DNA of 64,000 nt from JANNAT01 sp031422555 (lineage in GTDB: Bacteria; Pseudomonadota; Alphaproteobacteria; Rhodobacterales; Rhodobacteraceae). The translations under genes and the position numbers were made by a program. Each line of letters starts with the position of its first letter. Within the stretch, counting starts at the first letter, position 1. This document shows positions 48,290 to 56,064 of the stretch, one piece after another. Location: the NCBI GenBank assembly GCA_031422555.1, contig JANPLZ010000120.1:1-64000 (forward strand). The letters run 5' to 3'. Below the pieces are notes generated by a model. It did no database searches, was not told the origin of the DNA, and saw only the letters and a list, made by a program, of their open reading frames with translations.

Positions 48290-48451
48290 TTGGGACTCCG
48301 TTGCCTTGACTCTCATATCAGCGGGGCGTGGGCGGGGTTCAAGAGGGATAAGTGACGCGCGGCACCGCAAGGCCCGCCGAAACCTGCGACACAAGGGGTT
48401 GAGCCGCCTTGGCCGCTGGCCTAGTCTGACCCCTTGCCGCAGGGGGATCAA

Positions 48452-49186
48452 ATGCCAAGCCAAAGAATCGCCGTTGTCACCGGGGCCGCAGGTGGAATGG
48501 GGCGGGCGATTGTTGCGCGCTTGATTGCCGATGATTTGCATGTGGTGGGGGTGGATATTGACGCAAGCGCGGTGCACGCCATGGCCGCCGATCTGGACCA
48601 TTTCACTACCGAAGCCGTTGATCTGACCGATCCGGCGGCGATTGCCGCCTTGTTTGATCGCCTGACTGCGTTGCATGGCGGCGTGGATGTGCTGGTGAAC
48701 AACGCCGGCACTTGCTTTATGTCCGAGTTTCCAAACATCCCAGCCCCCGAATTTGACCGCCAGATGGCCGTTAACTTTGGCTCGGCGTTTCACTGTTGCC
48801 AAGGCGCTGTCAAGGCGATGGCGGGGCGGGACGGGGTGCGCAAGATCGTCAATATCTCGTCAAATGGTGCGTATAATTTTGACGTGTTCGACCCGCCGCA
48901 TTACCGGGCGTCCAAGGCGGCGATGGACACGTTGACCAAAGATCTGGCGCGGCGCTATGCACGGGAAAAAATCGCGGTAAACTCGATTGCGCCCGCAATG
49001 ACTGAAACGCCGTTGTTTGAGGTGTTGACAGCGGATGTGCTGGCGCGGGCAATCTCGGCGATGCCGCATGGCGCGGCGATGCAGCCTGCACAAATCGCCG
49101 ATTGGGTGGGGTTTTTGGTGTCGGCTGCGGGGGATATCTGTTCGGGCAACGTCATCATCCTTAATCAGGGCCGCGATGTGCGCTGA
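48452..49186 (+). CDS. Short-chain dehydrogenase/reductase
   Basis: 244 aa from ATG 48452 with AGGGGGA upstream. Rossmann motif VVTGAAGGMGRAIV (TGxxxGxG), NNAG in VLVNNAGTCF, catalytic Ser in VNISSNGAYN and the Y-x-x-x-K pair in HYRASKAAMDTLTKDL. C-terminal NSIAPAMTETP and ICSGNVIILNQGRDV complete the classical SDR pattern. NAD(H) or NADP(H) use is suggested but not settled by the acidic VDIDAS after strand 2 (favours NAD). Substrate unknown. Divergent from the YgiC-like gene. Confidence 0.92.
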   Translation: MPSQRIAVVTGAAGGMGRAIVARLIADDLHVVGVDIDASAVHAMAADLDHFTTEAVDLTDPAAIAALFDRLTALHGGVDVLVNNAGTCFMSEFPNIPAPEFDRQMAVNFGSAFHCCQGAVKAMAGRDGVRKIVNISSNGAYNFDVFDPPHYRASKAAMDTLTKDLARRYAREKIAVNSIAPAMTETPLFEVLTADVLARAISAMPHGAAMQPAQIADWVGFLVSAAGDICSGNVIILNQGRDVR

Positions 49187-49197
49187 TGGTAAGGGCG

Positions 49198-49220
49198 AAA
49201 AATTTTGAGGTAAAATTTTT
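49198..49220 (+). repeat. AT-rich inverted repeat at a gene end (copy 3)
   Basis: AAAAATTTT-GAGGT-AAAATTTTT, a perfect 9-bp stem 11 bp after the SDR stop. Same type as 13046-13068 and 44008-44029. Confidence 0.6.
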
Positions 49221-49250
49221 GGCTGCGGTCCTGCGAAACCGGGCATTTCA

Positions 49251-50375
49251 GTGAAAGTCAAAATTCACAAGCTGTTTGAATATTTGCTGGAAACAACCGA
49301 GGCCCAGCCGGAGTGTATCTTGGGCTTTTCGCTGTCAACGCCGCCAAAGCTGTCGGACTTTCTGGCCGAACTTGATCCCGATCTGCCGCTGGACTGGAAT
49401 GGCCGCAGCTTTCTTGGTCTGCCCGAATTACGGGGCCGGGTGGTTGCGCAGGCTGGGCTGGCGGGGTTGTGCAGCCCGGATGATGTGCTGATCACTGCCG
49501 GGGCCGCCGAAGCCAATTATCTGGCGCTGCGGCAACTGCTGATGCCGGGTGATCAGATCGTGACGGAAAACCCGGGCTGGCCGCAAGCGGCGGTTTTGGC
49601 CCGGGCCATTGGGGCGGATATCCGGCTGGTGGCGCGACACGAAGCAAACAACTGGCGGCTTGATCCGGCCGATCTGGCCGCCGTGGTGACGCCAAAGACC
49701 AAACTGATTTTCCTCTCCAACCCCAACAATCCCACCGGGGCGTTGATGTCGGACGCTGATCTGCGCGCCGTTGTCGATGTTGCAGGCCGGGTCGGCGCGT
49801 GGCTGCTGGTGGATGAGGTTTACGCAGGGCTTGAATGGGACGGCGCGCGCCCACCGTCGGTGGCGGGCCTATACGGGCGGGGCATTACCACCGGGTCGGT
49901 TTCAAAGGCGCTGGGCCTGCAAGGTCTGCGCACGGGGTGGATGATTTGCCCAGATGCTGGCCTGATCCGCGATTCGGTGATCTTGCGCGAAAATGCGTCC
50001 GAGATCATGAATATTCTAGGCGAACATATCGCCGAAATCGCCTTGCGGCCAGATCGCCTGAGCGCCGGACTTGATCGCGCCCGCGCCGAGGCAAGTGTCA
50101 GTCTTGCCCAGCTTGACCGCTTTATCGCAAGTCAGCCCCAGCTAAGCTGGGTCAAGCCCCAAGCGGGCCTGATCGGGTTGGCCCGGCTGAATGGTATCGC
50201 TGCCGAACCCTTGGCGCGGCGGTTGTTGATGCACCCTTACCGAACCTTCGTGCTGCCCGGCACGGCCTATGACCACCCGGATCACATCCGGTTGGGGGTA
50301 GGCGGCGGCGCTGCGGTGCAACTGGACAAGGGTCTGGCGCGCCTAGCCCAATGCCTTGCGGATTGGCCGCGGTAA
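49251..50375 (+). CDS. Pyridoxal-phosphate aminotransferase, class I/II
   Basis: 374 aa from a GTG at 49251 without a clear ribosome binding site. Fold-type I features: ITAGAAEANYLALRQLLMPGDQIVTENPGWPQ, LSNPNNPTGALMSD, LVDEVYAGLEWDG and the PLP lysine in SVSKALGLQGLRTGWM, with the phosphate-binding Arg six residues later. C-terminal FVLPGTAYDHPDHIRLGVGGG binds the substrate carboxylate. It resembles aminotransferases of the capreomycidine-synthase/aspartate group, but the amino donor and product are unknown. It follows the SDR gene and precedes a cupin gene in the same direction, possibly one catabolic unit. Confidence 0.88.
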   Translation: MKVKIHKLFEYLLETTEAQPECILGFSLSTPPKLSDFLAELDPDLPLDWNGRSFLGLPELRGRVVAQAGLAGLCSPDDVLITAGAAEANYLALRQLLMPGDQIVTENPGWPQAAVLARAIGADIRLVARHEANNWRLDPADLAAVVTPKTKLIFLSNPNNPTGALMSDADLRAVVDVAGRVGAWLLVDEVYAGLEWDGARPPSVAGLYGRGITTGSVSKALGLQGLRTGWMICPDAGLIRDSVILRENASEIMNILGEHIAEIALRPDRLSAGLDRARAEASVSLAQLDRFIASQPQLSWVKPQAGLIGLARLNGIAAEPLARRLLMHPYRTFVLPGTAYDHPDHIRLGVGGGAAVQLDKGLARLAQCLADWPR

Positions 50376-50464
50376 GTCGCAGGCGCACCGGCGCTGTCGC
50401 GAATGGGTTCGACAGTGCGGCCGGGCTGGCGCACAACTGGGGCAACAGCGCAAAGGAGATTTTG

Positions 50465-50818
50465 ATGCAAACCGTGATCAAACTGGCCGCCACCCAGGGC
50501 CTGCAACCCTCAACCGCCGATCTGGATGGGTGGGTTGTCACCGCAGGCACGCCGTCGATGAAAACCTGGGCGCTGCACACCTCGGCGGCGGGGGATATGG
50601 TGTCTGGCATCTGGGAATGCACCGTCGGCAGTTATCATGCGACCTATACCGCCTATGAATATGTCGTGCTGATCGCGGGCCGCATCACAATTACCCCCGA
50701 TGGTGGCAGCCCGGTAACGGTGGTGGCGGGCGATGCCTTTGTGGTCGAGCCTACATTCAAAGGCACGTGGAAAATCGAAGAAAATGTGCGCAAACACTTT
50801 GATTTCCGGATCAAATAG
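50465..50818 (+). CDS. Cupin-fold protein (DUF861-like)
   Basis: 117 aa with AAAGGAGA 6-13 nt before the ATG. A single cupin barrel: MVSGIWECTVGSYHATYTAYEYVVLIAGRITITPDGGSPVTVVAGDAFVVEPTFKGTWKIEENVRKHFDF in parts. The motif 1 metal ligands are reduced (SYHATYTAYE), giving one His and one Glu, so metal binding may be weak. The layout matches ethanolamine-utilisation/ureidoglycolate-type small cupins (DUF861). 89 bp after the aminotransferase gene, same direction; a joint role in amino-acid or amine breakdown is possible. Confidence 0.82.
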   Translation: MQTVIKLAATQGLQPSTADLDGWVVTAGTPSMKTWALHTSAAGDMVSGIWECTVGSYHATYTAYEYVVLIAGRITITPDGGSPVTVVAGDAFVVEPTFKGTWKIEENVRKHFDFRIK

Positions 50819-50880
50819 GTCTGGAAAGGTGGGCGCGTTCCGGCCCTGCCGCGGCCCTAAACTTTTCGCTAATCGCTGAT

Positions 50881-50973
50881 TGCTATGCCATAGCAGTGGC
50901 GCGATTTTGCTTAGCATCGCGTTGCCCCCCATGTTCCCTTTATTCGCCAGTCAGGTCGCTGTGGCCCGACTGG
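50881..50973 (+). promoter_or_regulatory. Palindrome and leader hairpin upstream of the PG-binding-like gene
   Basis: TGCTAT-GCC-ATAGCA (50881-50895) is a perfect short palindrome. A second hairpin pairs CCAGTC (50947-50952) with GACTGG (50968-50973), extended by GG/CC across one mismatch. The second lies 20 bp before the start codon and would be in the mRNA leader. Purpose unknown. Confidence 0.4.
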
Positions 50974-50992
50974 TCCCCTGAAAGGACATGAT

Positions 50993-51460
50993 ATGCTGCC
51001 AGCATTCAAACGCACTGCCCTTGCCGCTGTGACCGCTTTTGCGGTTGCGGCAACCCCTGTTGCCCCCGCCTATGCCTGGGGCGAAAATGAGCAGAACTTT
51101 GTCAGTGGCATCGCCGCCACCTTGTTGGTGCAAGGTCTGATCCGCGAAGCCAAGCGCAACCAGCGCTACCAGCCGGTCTATGCCGATCCGCAACCGCAGC
51201 CGGTTTATGAGGCCCCGCGTGCGCACACCAGCATTTATCGCACCGCCGCGGCGCAAGCGTTCAACAGCTATTCCACCCGCGAGCGCCGCCAGATCCAAAA
51301 GCGTTTGTCGGCTTATGGGTATTATCGCGGTGGCATTGACGGATCCTTTGGCCCGGGCACCTATTCCGCCGTGACCGCCTATGCTCAGGATCAGGGGCAG
51401 GGCCGTGATTTGCGCACCGCCGCCGGGGCGTTTGGGGTTTATGACGGCTTGATCTACTGA
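50993..51460 (+). CDS. Secreted protein with peptidoglycan-binding-like C-terminal domain
   Basis: 155 aa with AAAGGA upstream. A cleavable signal peptide (LAAVTAFAVAATPVAPAYAW, about 1-29). A short region with GIAATLLVQGLIREAKRNQRYQP is followed by a Pro/Gln linker. The end (about 95-150) matches a PG_binding_1-type repeat: STRERRQIQKRLSAYGYYRGGIDGSFGPGTYSAVTAYAQDQG. It likely sits on the cell wall; no enzymatic domain is attached. A terminator follows. Confidence 0.82.
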   Translation: MLPAFKRTALAAVTAFAVAATPVAPAYAWGENEQNFVSGIAATLLVQGLIREAKRNQRYQPVYADPQPQPVYEAPRAHTSIYRTAAAQAFNSYSTRERRQIQKRLSAYGYYRGGIDGSFGPGTYSAVTAYAQDQGQGRDLRTAAGAFGVYDGLIY

Positions 51461-51482
51461 TCATCGCCCCATTGATGGCCTT

Positions 51483-51519
51483 GCGCGCGCCAATCATCTT
51501 GGCGCGCGCGATTTATTTC
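51483..51519 (+). terminator. Terminator of the PG-binding-like gene
   Basis: GCGCGCGCCAA (51483-51493), TCATC, TTGGCGCGCGC (51499-51509), a perfect 11-bp stem followed by GATTTATTT. Confidence 0.75.
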
Positions 51520-51565
51520 CATCCGCACCAAGGATTGCCTCAGCGCTTGCGTCTGACCTACTGTC

Positions 51566-52108
51566 ATGCTGATGGAAACGCCCGATGAGACCTTGGCCAC
51601 GGCCGCCGCTGGCGGTGATCGTGCTGCATTTGCAGTGCTGGTGCAGCGCCATTACAGCCGCATTTACGGGCTGGCCTACCGGCTGACTGGCGCGCGTGCC
51701 GAGGCGCAGGATATGGCGCAAGATATTTGCGCCGCTTTGCCCGCCAAGCTGCGCAACTGGCGGGGTGAAGCGCGGTTTACCACTTGGCTTTACCGTGTTG
51801 TCATCAACGCCGCCCATGACATGCGCCGCCGTCAAGCCACCCGCGCGCGTGCCGCTGCAGGCTGGGGTGACTGGGAACGTGCCCGCCAAGATGAGATAGC
51901 CGTGCAGGCCGAAGCCGCCGATTGGTTGACCACAGCCATGGCGCGCTTGTCGCCTGAACTGCGTGACACCGTCGCCTTGGTTCTGGGCGAAGAAATGACC
52001 CAAGCCGAGGCGGGGCTGGTATTGGGTCTGTCGGAAGGCACCATCGCGTGGCGGATGTCCGAAGTGAAAAAACGCCTGCGCGCCATGGCAGCCAAGGAGG
52101 CCGTGTGA
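51566..52108 (+). CDS. ECF-type RNA polymerase sigma factor
   Basis: 180 aa; ATG at 51566 or 51572, with no strong ribosome binding site. Region 2 (about 20-88): FAVLVQRHYSRIYGLAYRLTGARAEAQDMAQDICAAL and FTTWLYRVVINAAHDMRRR. Region 4 (about 118-172): LSPELRDTVALVLGEEMTQAEAGLVLGLSEGTIAWRMSEVKKRLRAM. Its stop overlaps the ATG of the von Willebrand protein gene (TGATG), so the two are translationally coupled. A classical anti-sigma gene is missing; the coupled membrane protein may take that role. Target promoters unknown. Confidence 0.92.
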   Translation: MLMETPDETLATAAAGGDRAAFAVLVQRHYSRIYGLAYRLTGARAEAQDMAQDICAALPAKLRNWRGEARFTTWLYRVVINAAHDMRRRQATRARAAAGWGDWERARQDEIAVQAEAADWLTTAMARLSPELRDTVALVLGEEMTQAEAGLVLGLSEGTIAWRMSEVKKRLRAMAAKEAV

Positions 52109-54306
52109 TGACCGATAAATCTGATCCGCTGGATGCCCTGCGCGCCGCATTGCGCGCCGTCCCCGCACCCGACGCCGACGCCAAAACCGCCGCGATGCGC
52201 CTTGCGATGGAAAATTATGATCGTCTCCAAGGATCGACTGACCCGCTGCGTCCCAATGATGACCGCCCTGTGAAGGCGGGTTTCATCGCGGGAGTGCTTG
52301 CCATGCTGAAGACCCTTACAACCAAACCATTGCTGGCGGCGTCGACGTCTGTGGCGGCGCTATGCTTTGGCATTTTTGTGGTATTGCCGCTGACCAACAG
52401 CGGCCCTTTGTCTGACGCAACCTTGCCCGATGTTCAGACAAAAGCCCCGGGCCAGATCACGTCTGTGCCTTTGGCCGAGACCAAACCCGATGTCGCAGCC
52501 GCGGATCAGCCGGTTGTGGCCGGGCAGATCGCTCCGCCGCCCGCCCCTTTGGCGCAAGACGCCCCGGCACAGATCGCCCAAGACCCGGTGGCGCTGCCAA
52601 AAGTGAAGCCGATTGCTGAAATGCTGCCCCAAGGTGGATCAGCCGCCAAAGCGGAAGCCAAACGTGCCAAGGACGCCGCGGCGAACCCAACTGCGACTGG
52701 CCAACTGGCCGCAGTTGAAGAAGGTGCCGCCGATGATCAGGGTCAGGCCCTGCAAGCCCAACCTTCGGCCCCAATGGCAGACAACGGCGCATTGGGTCCT
52801 ACAAAACACCAAGCCCGCAGAACCATTGTTGATACGGAATCCGCCGCAGACATGATGGCTTATCTGCCTGCACCCGCTGATATGGTCGCCACCCCGCCTG
52901 AAAATACCGAAAATTTTGCCAACGCGCCGATAAATTCGGTTAAAGTCACCGCCGAACAACCGGTTTCAACCTTTTCCATCGACGTTGATACCGCGTCTTA
53001 TACCGTGGTGCGATCTTCGCTGAACGCGGGCTTTCTGCCTGATCCGGCATCGGTGCGGGTCGAGGAAATGGTAAATTACTTCCCCTACGCCTATGAAGCC
53101 CCCGCAGGTGATCAGGCGTTTCAGACGTCGATCACCGTGATGCAAACGCCGTGGAACCCCGGCACGCGGCTGGTGCATATCGGTATTCAAGGTGAAATGC
53201 CCGCAATCGCGACCCGCCCGCCGCTTAATCTGGTGTTCTTGATCGACACGTCAGGGTCGATGGACGAGCCGAACAAGCTGCCGCTTTTGAAACAGTCCTT
53301 GGCGCTGATGCTGACCCAGTTGCAGCCAACCGATCAGGTGGCCATTGTGGCCTATGCGGGTTCTGCGGGGCAGGTATTGGCCCCGACTTTGGCGACGGAC
53401 CGGGTGGCAATCCTGCAAGCACTGAATAATCTGGCGGCGGGTGGATCAACTGCCGGGGCCGAAGGGTTGCAACTGGCCTATCAAGTGGCTGTAACAATGG
53501 CACAGGACGGCGAGGTTTCGCGGGTGGTTCTGGCCACGGACGGCGATTTCAACGTTGGTATCGACGACCCCGAAGCATTGAAAACCTATATTGCCGAAAG
53601 GCGCACATCTGGCACGTATCTGTCGGTCCTTGGCTTTGGGCGCGGCAATCTGGATGATGCGACGATGCAGGCGCTGGCACAGAACGGCAACGGGCAGGCG
53701 GCCTATATCGATACCCTTGGCGAGGCGCGCAAAGTGCTGGTGGATCAGTTGACCGGGGCGCTTTATCCTATCGCCGACAACGTTAAAATTCAGGTCGAAT
53801 GGAACCCGGCCGTTGTCGCCGAATACCGCCTGATCGGCTATGAAACCCGCGCGCTGAACCGCGAGGATTTTAACAACGACGCCGTTGATGCGGGTGATAT
53901 CGGGGCAGGCACATCGGTGACCGCGATTTACGAGGTAACCGCACCGGGCAGCCCGGCGCTGTTGAATGATCCGTTGCGGTACGAAACGTCGGTCGCGCCG
54001 TCAGACGCGGTGGCCGGGGCAGAGCTGGGCTTTTTGCGTCTGCGCTCGGTCGCGCCGGGGGCCAGCGTCAGCACGTTGCAAGAAACGCCCATTCTCGCCG
54101 GTGCTGCCGCGCCATCGGATGACGTCCGCTTTGCGGTGGCGATTGCGGGCTTTGGTCAACTGCTGTCGGGCGCCAAATATCTGGGCGATTGGGGCTGGGA
54201 CCAAGCCATTGAACAGGCCTTGGCGGCACGCGGCACCGATGATTTCGGCTATCGGATCGAGGCGGTAAATCTGATGCGTCTTGCGAAAACCTTGTCGGCG
54301 CAGTGA
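52108..54306 (+). CDS. Membrane-anchored von Willebrand factor A protein with DUF3520, coupled to the ECF sigma factor
   Basis: 732 aa; AAGGAGG 8-14 nt before the ATG. Order: a cytoplasmic segment (about 1-70) with DPLDALRAALRAVPAPDADAKTAAMRL, which looks like a short anti-sigma-type tail; one membrane helix (about 75-95); a long Ala/Pro/Gln linker (100-270); a VWA N-terminal domain (about 285-365, VSTFSIDVDTASYTVVRSSLNAG); and a VWA domain (about 374-550) with the MIDAS DTSGS (380-384), T and D partners in ATDGDFNVGIDDP. The DUF3520 C-domain (about 555-725) follows. It is similar to YfbK/BatA-type proteins. The VWA head faces the periplasm. It probably senses an envelope condition and passes it to the sigma factor; this is inference from coupling. 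Confidence 0.9.
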   Translation: MTDKSDPLDALRAALRAVPAPDADAKTAAMRLAMENYDRLQGSTDPLRPNDDRPVKAGFIAGVLAMLKTLTTKPLLAASTSVAALCFGIFVVLPLTNSGPLSDATLPDVQTKAPGQITSVPLAETKPDVAAADQPVVAGQIAPPPAPLAQDAPAQIAQDPVALPKVKPIAEMLPQGGSAAKAEAKRAKDAAANPTATGQLAAVEEGAADDQGQALQAQPSAPMADNGALGPTKHQARRTIVDTESAADMMAYLPAPADMVATPPENTENFANAPINSVKVTAEQPVSTFSIDVDTASYTVVRSSLNAGFLPDPASVRVEEMVNYFPYAYEAPAGDQAFQTSITVMQTPWNPGTRLVHIGIQGEMPAIATRPPLNLVFLIDTSGSMDEPNKLPLLKQSLALMLTQLQPTDQVAIVAYAGSAGQVLAPTLATDRVAILQALNNLAAGGSTAGAEGLQLAYQVAVTMAQDGEVSRVVLATDGDFNVGIDDPEALKTYIAERRTSGTYLSVLGFGRGNLDDATMQALAQNGNGQAAYIDTLGEARKVLVDQLTGALYPIADNVKIQVEWNPAVVAEYRLIGYETRALNREDFNNDAVDAGDIGAGTSVTAIYEVTAPGSPALLNDPLRYETSVAPSDAVAGAELGFLRLRSVAPGASVSTLQETPILAGAAAPSDDVRFAVAIAGFGQLLSGAKYLGDWGWDQAIEQALAARGTDDFGYRIEAVNLMRLAKTLSAQ

Positions 54307-54385
54307 CTCGCGTGGCTTTGATACACCGCCGCCGATTTGACTGAAATTTGGTTCATCTTGGTGCCAAGACCTTATGGGCGTCCCC

Positions 54386-54403
54386 GGGGGGTGTGATCCC
54401 CCC
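54386..54403. repeat. GC-rich hairpin GGGGGG-TGTGAT-CCCCCC
   Basis: A perfect 6-bp G/C stem 80 bp after the VWA gene. It is a close inverted-sense match of the hairpin at 37535-37553 (GTGTGA versus TTTCACA loop), without the TATTTTTGAACAG tail. It may end transcription of the sigma/VWA operon. Confidence 0.55.
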
Positions 54404-54436
54404 GGGCCGCCGGGGCCGATCCCTCTGATGACATGC

Positions 54437-54477
54437 AAAAAAACCGGCGCGCGGGGCAAGCCTGCGCGCCGGTTTTC
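54437..54477 (-). terminator. Rho-independent terminator of hsp20
   Basis: AAAACCGGCGCGC (54440-54452) and GCGCGCCGGTTTT (54464-54476), a perfect 13-bp stem. On the minus strand it ends in a run of seven T, 14 bp beyond the hsp20 stop. Confidence 0.92.
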
Positions 54478-54490
54478 GCATGGTCGCAAG

Positions 54491-54970
54491 TCAGGCCAGA
54501 ACGGTTTCCACGGCCTTTGCATCCACGGCCTTGGCCTCGACATCCGCTGCACGACCAATCTCGATGCGGCGGGGTTTCAATGCCTCGGGCGTCTCGCGGA
54601 TCAGGTCAATGTGCAACATGCCATGGGCATGATCCGCGCCGGTCACCCGCACATGATCGGCCAAGGCAAAGCGGCGTTCAAAGGCGCGGGTCGCAATGCC
54701 GCGGTGCAAAAAGGTCTTGGCACCTTCCTCCGGGGCTTTGCGCGCGGTGACGTGCAAGGCGGCGTCCTTCACTTCGACCGTCAACTCATCCGGGCTGAAA
54801 CCGGCGACGGCCACCGAAATGCGGTACGCATCGGGACCGGTCTTTTCGATATTGTAGGGTGGATAGGTTGGCTGGGCCACATCTGCCGTAAGCGCACGAT
54901 CCATCAGATCGGCGATCCGGTCAAAACCAACGGTGGCACGGTAAAGCGGGGTAAAATCAAAGCTGCGCAT
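54491..54970 (-). CDS. Hsp20/IbpA family small heat-shock protein
   Basis: 159 aa from ATG 54970 with AGAGGA 5 nt upstream. The N-terminal MRSFDFTPLYRATVGFDRIADLMDRAL resembles IbpA. The alpha-crystallin domain follows: YNIEKTGPDAYRISVAVAGFSPDELTVEVKDAALHVTARK and FLHRGIATRAFERRFALADHVRVTGADHAHGMLHIDLIRETPEALKPRRIEI. It holds unfolding proteins for later refolding. The gene has a sigma-32-like promoter and a thermometer-type leader (separate entries), and a perfect terminator behind it. Confidence 0.95.
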   Translation of the reverse strand: MRSFDFTPLYRATVGFDRIADLMDRALTADVAQPTYPPYNIEKTGPDAYRISVAVAGFSPDELTVEVKDAALHVTARKAPEEGAKTFLHRGIATRAFERRFALADHVRVTGADHAHGMLHIDLIRETPEALKPRRIEIGRAADVEAKAVDAKAVETVLA

Positions 54971-55055
54971 GGCATCCTCTTTCAAGCGATGATGGGGCCT
55001 TCCCGAACGGGACAGGCGGGTGATTGCCCCGGAACCCTGCTGCGGCATTCCGGTG
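54971..55055 (-). promoter_or_regulatory. ROSE-type RNA thermometer in the hsp20 leader
   Basis: The leader folds into three hairpins. First, CCGGAA (55053-55048) with TTCCGG (55034-55029). Second, TCCC-GTTC-GGGA (55012-55001). Third, next to the start codon, positions 54991-54973: CAUC pairs with GAUG and CU with AG around a 6-nt loop, leaving one bulged G at 54987. The left strand of the third hairpin is the ROSE signature UYGCU (UCGCU) and its partner is the Shine-Dalgarno AGGA. In known ROSE elements this imperfect pairing melts on heating and frees the ribosome binding site. Confidence 0.72.
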
Positions 55056-55062
55056 CAGACGG

Positions 55063-55092
55063 TAATTGGGAATGAAAATCGCTGGTTTCAAG
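55063..55092 (-). promoter_or_regulatory. Sigma-32 (RpoH)-like promoter of hsp20
   Basis: On the minus strand CTTGAAA (55092-55086), 15 nt, CCCAATTA (55070-55063), close to the heat-shock consensus CTTGAAA / CCCCATnT. It would give a leader of about 85 nt, the length needed for the thermometer structure. Confidence 0.7.
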
Positions 55093-55129
55093 ACCCTGTC
55101 TGGCGCGCTGGTAAACCGCCGTTTGGCGG

Positions 55130-55936
55130 CTATGGCCTGACGAACTTGGCCCCGCCGGCGGTGCTGCCAGACAAGATCCGCACAGTCCCGCCGCGCAGGG
55201 ATGTTACCCGCTCACCCTTTGACATTTCGGCGCGCAATGTGGCCAGTGGTCCCTCCAGGGCTGTGCCCAAAGCAACCTTTTCGCCTTCAACATCGGCTTT
55301 GGCGGATACCACCGAAACGATACGCGCCACGCCATCCTGAATGGTGAAAATCGGCGCGCCCGAAGATCCGAAATCAACATCGCATGACAGCACCAACACT
55401 TCGGGCGATTGATCAAGAACGTTGCAAACCTGTTGCAACGACGGTGCTTCGGAACGGTCTTGCGCATAAGACACCACCGCCACTTCGTCACCGCGCGCGG
55501 GGCGATTGGCGGTTTCAAACGGCTTTATCGACGGCAAACGGATCGGTTGATCCAACTGCAACAGCGCCAGATCAAAGGCGACGCGGTCAAGGCTGTCAAC
55601 GCCCGCATAGATATAGTCAGGATGCGCGACCGCCCGCACCACCCCGCGATAGGCTTCGGCGCGTCCATTGCGCCAACCGGCCAGAAATTCGATCTCGGCA
55701 TCGTCCATCCGCGCGCCCGTGGATTTGTCATACAGACAATGCGCCGCTGTCAGCACCAGTTGCGGATCAATCAATGTGCCCGTGCAAAACCCTTGGGTGC
55801 CCAGATCAAGCCGCCCCACCGCATTCCACCCCTTGCCAGCATCGCCGGTTTGCAGGCTTTGCAACCGGGATTCTTCGGCGGTGGCGGAAAAGGGTCCGGT
55901 TAGGGTCAGCAGCATCAAGATCAGGGCAAAGCGCAT
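55130..55936 (-). CDS. Secreted trypsin-like serine protease
   Basis: 268 aa with a signal peptide (MRFALILMLLTLTGPFSATA, cleavage near residue 20). S1-type triad: His in LVLTAAHCLYD, Asp in FDLALLQLDQPI and Ser in VDFGSSGAPIF. Cysteine pair in GFCTGTL..AAHC fits the conserved disulfide. It lacks PDZ domains, so it is not DegP/DegS. Probably periplasmic or secreted; target unknown. It reads away from the orphan gene at 56065 and lies upstream of hsp20 on the same strand, 160 bp apart. Confidence 0.9.
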   Translation of the reverse strand: MRFALILMLLTLTGPFSATAEESRLQSLQTGDAGKGWNAVGRLDLGTQGFCTGTLIDPQLVLTAAHCLYDKSTGARMDDAEIEFLAGWRNGRAEAYRGVVRAVAHPDYIYAGVDSLDRVAFDLALLQLDQPIRLPSIKPFETANRPARGDEVAVVSYAQDRSEAPSLQQVCNVLDQSPEVLVLSCDVDFGSSGAPIFTIQDGVARIVSVVSAKADVEGEKVALGTALEGPLATLRAEMSKGERVTSLRGGTVRILSGSTAGGAKFVRP

Positions 55937-56064
55937 TTGTCAGATCGGTCCTTTCGCGGTATCATTCACCATTAGGCGCGAACTGCGGCATTATTTTGGC
56001 CAGCGTTTCAGCAGTATGCGCAGCGATTTTCCCGTTGAGCCATTCAATTTTCAGGAGATGTTAG

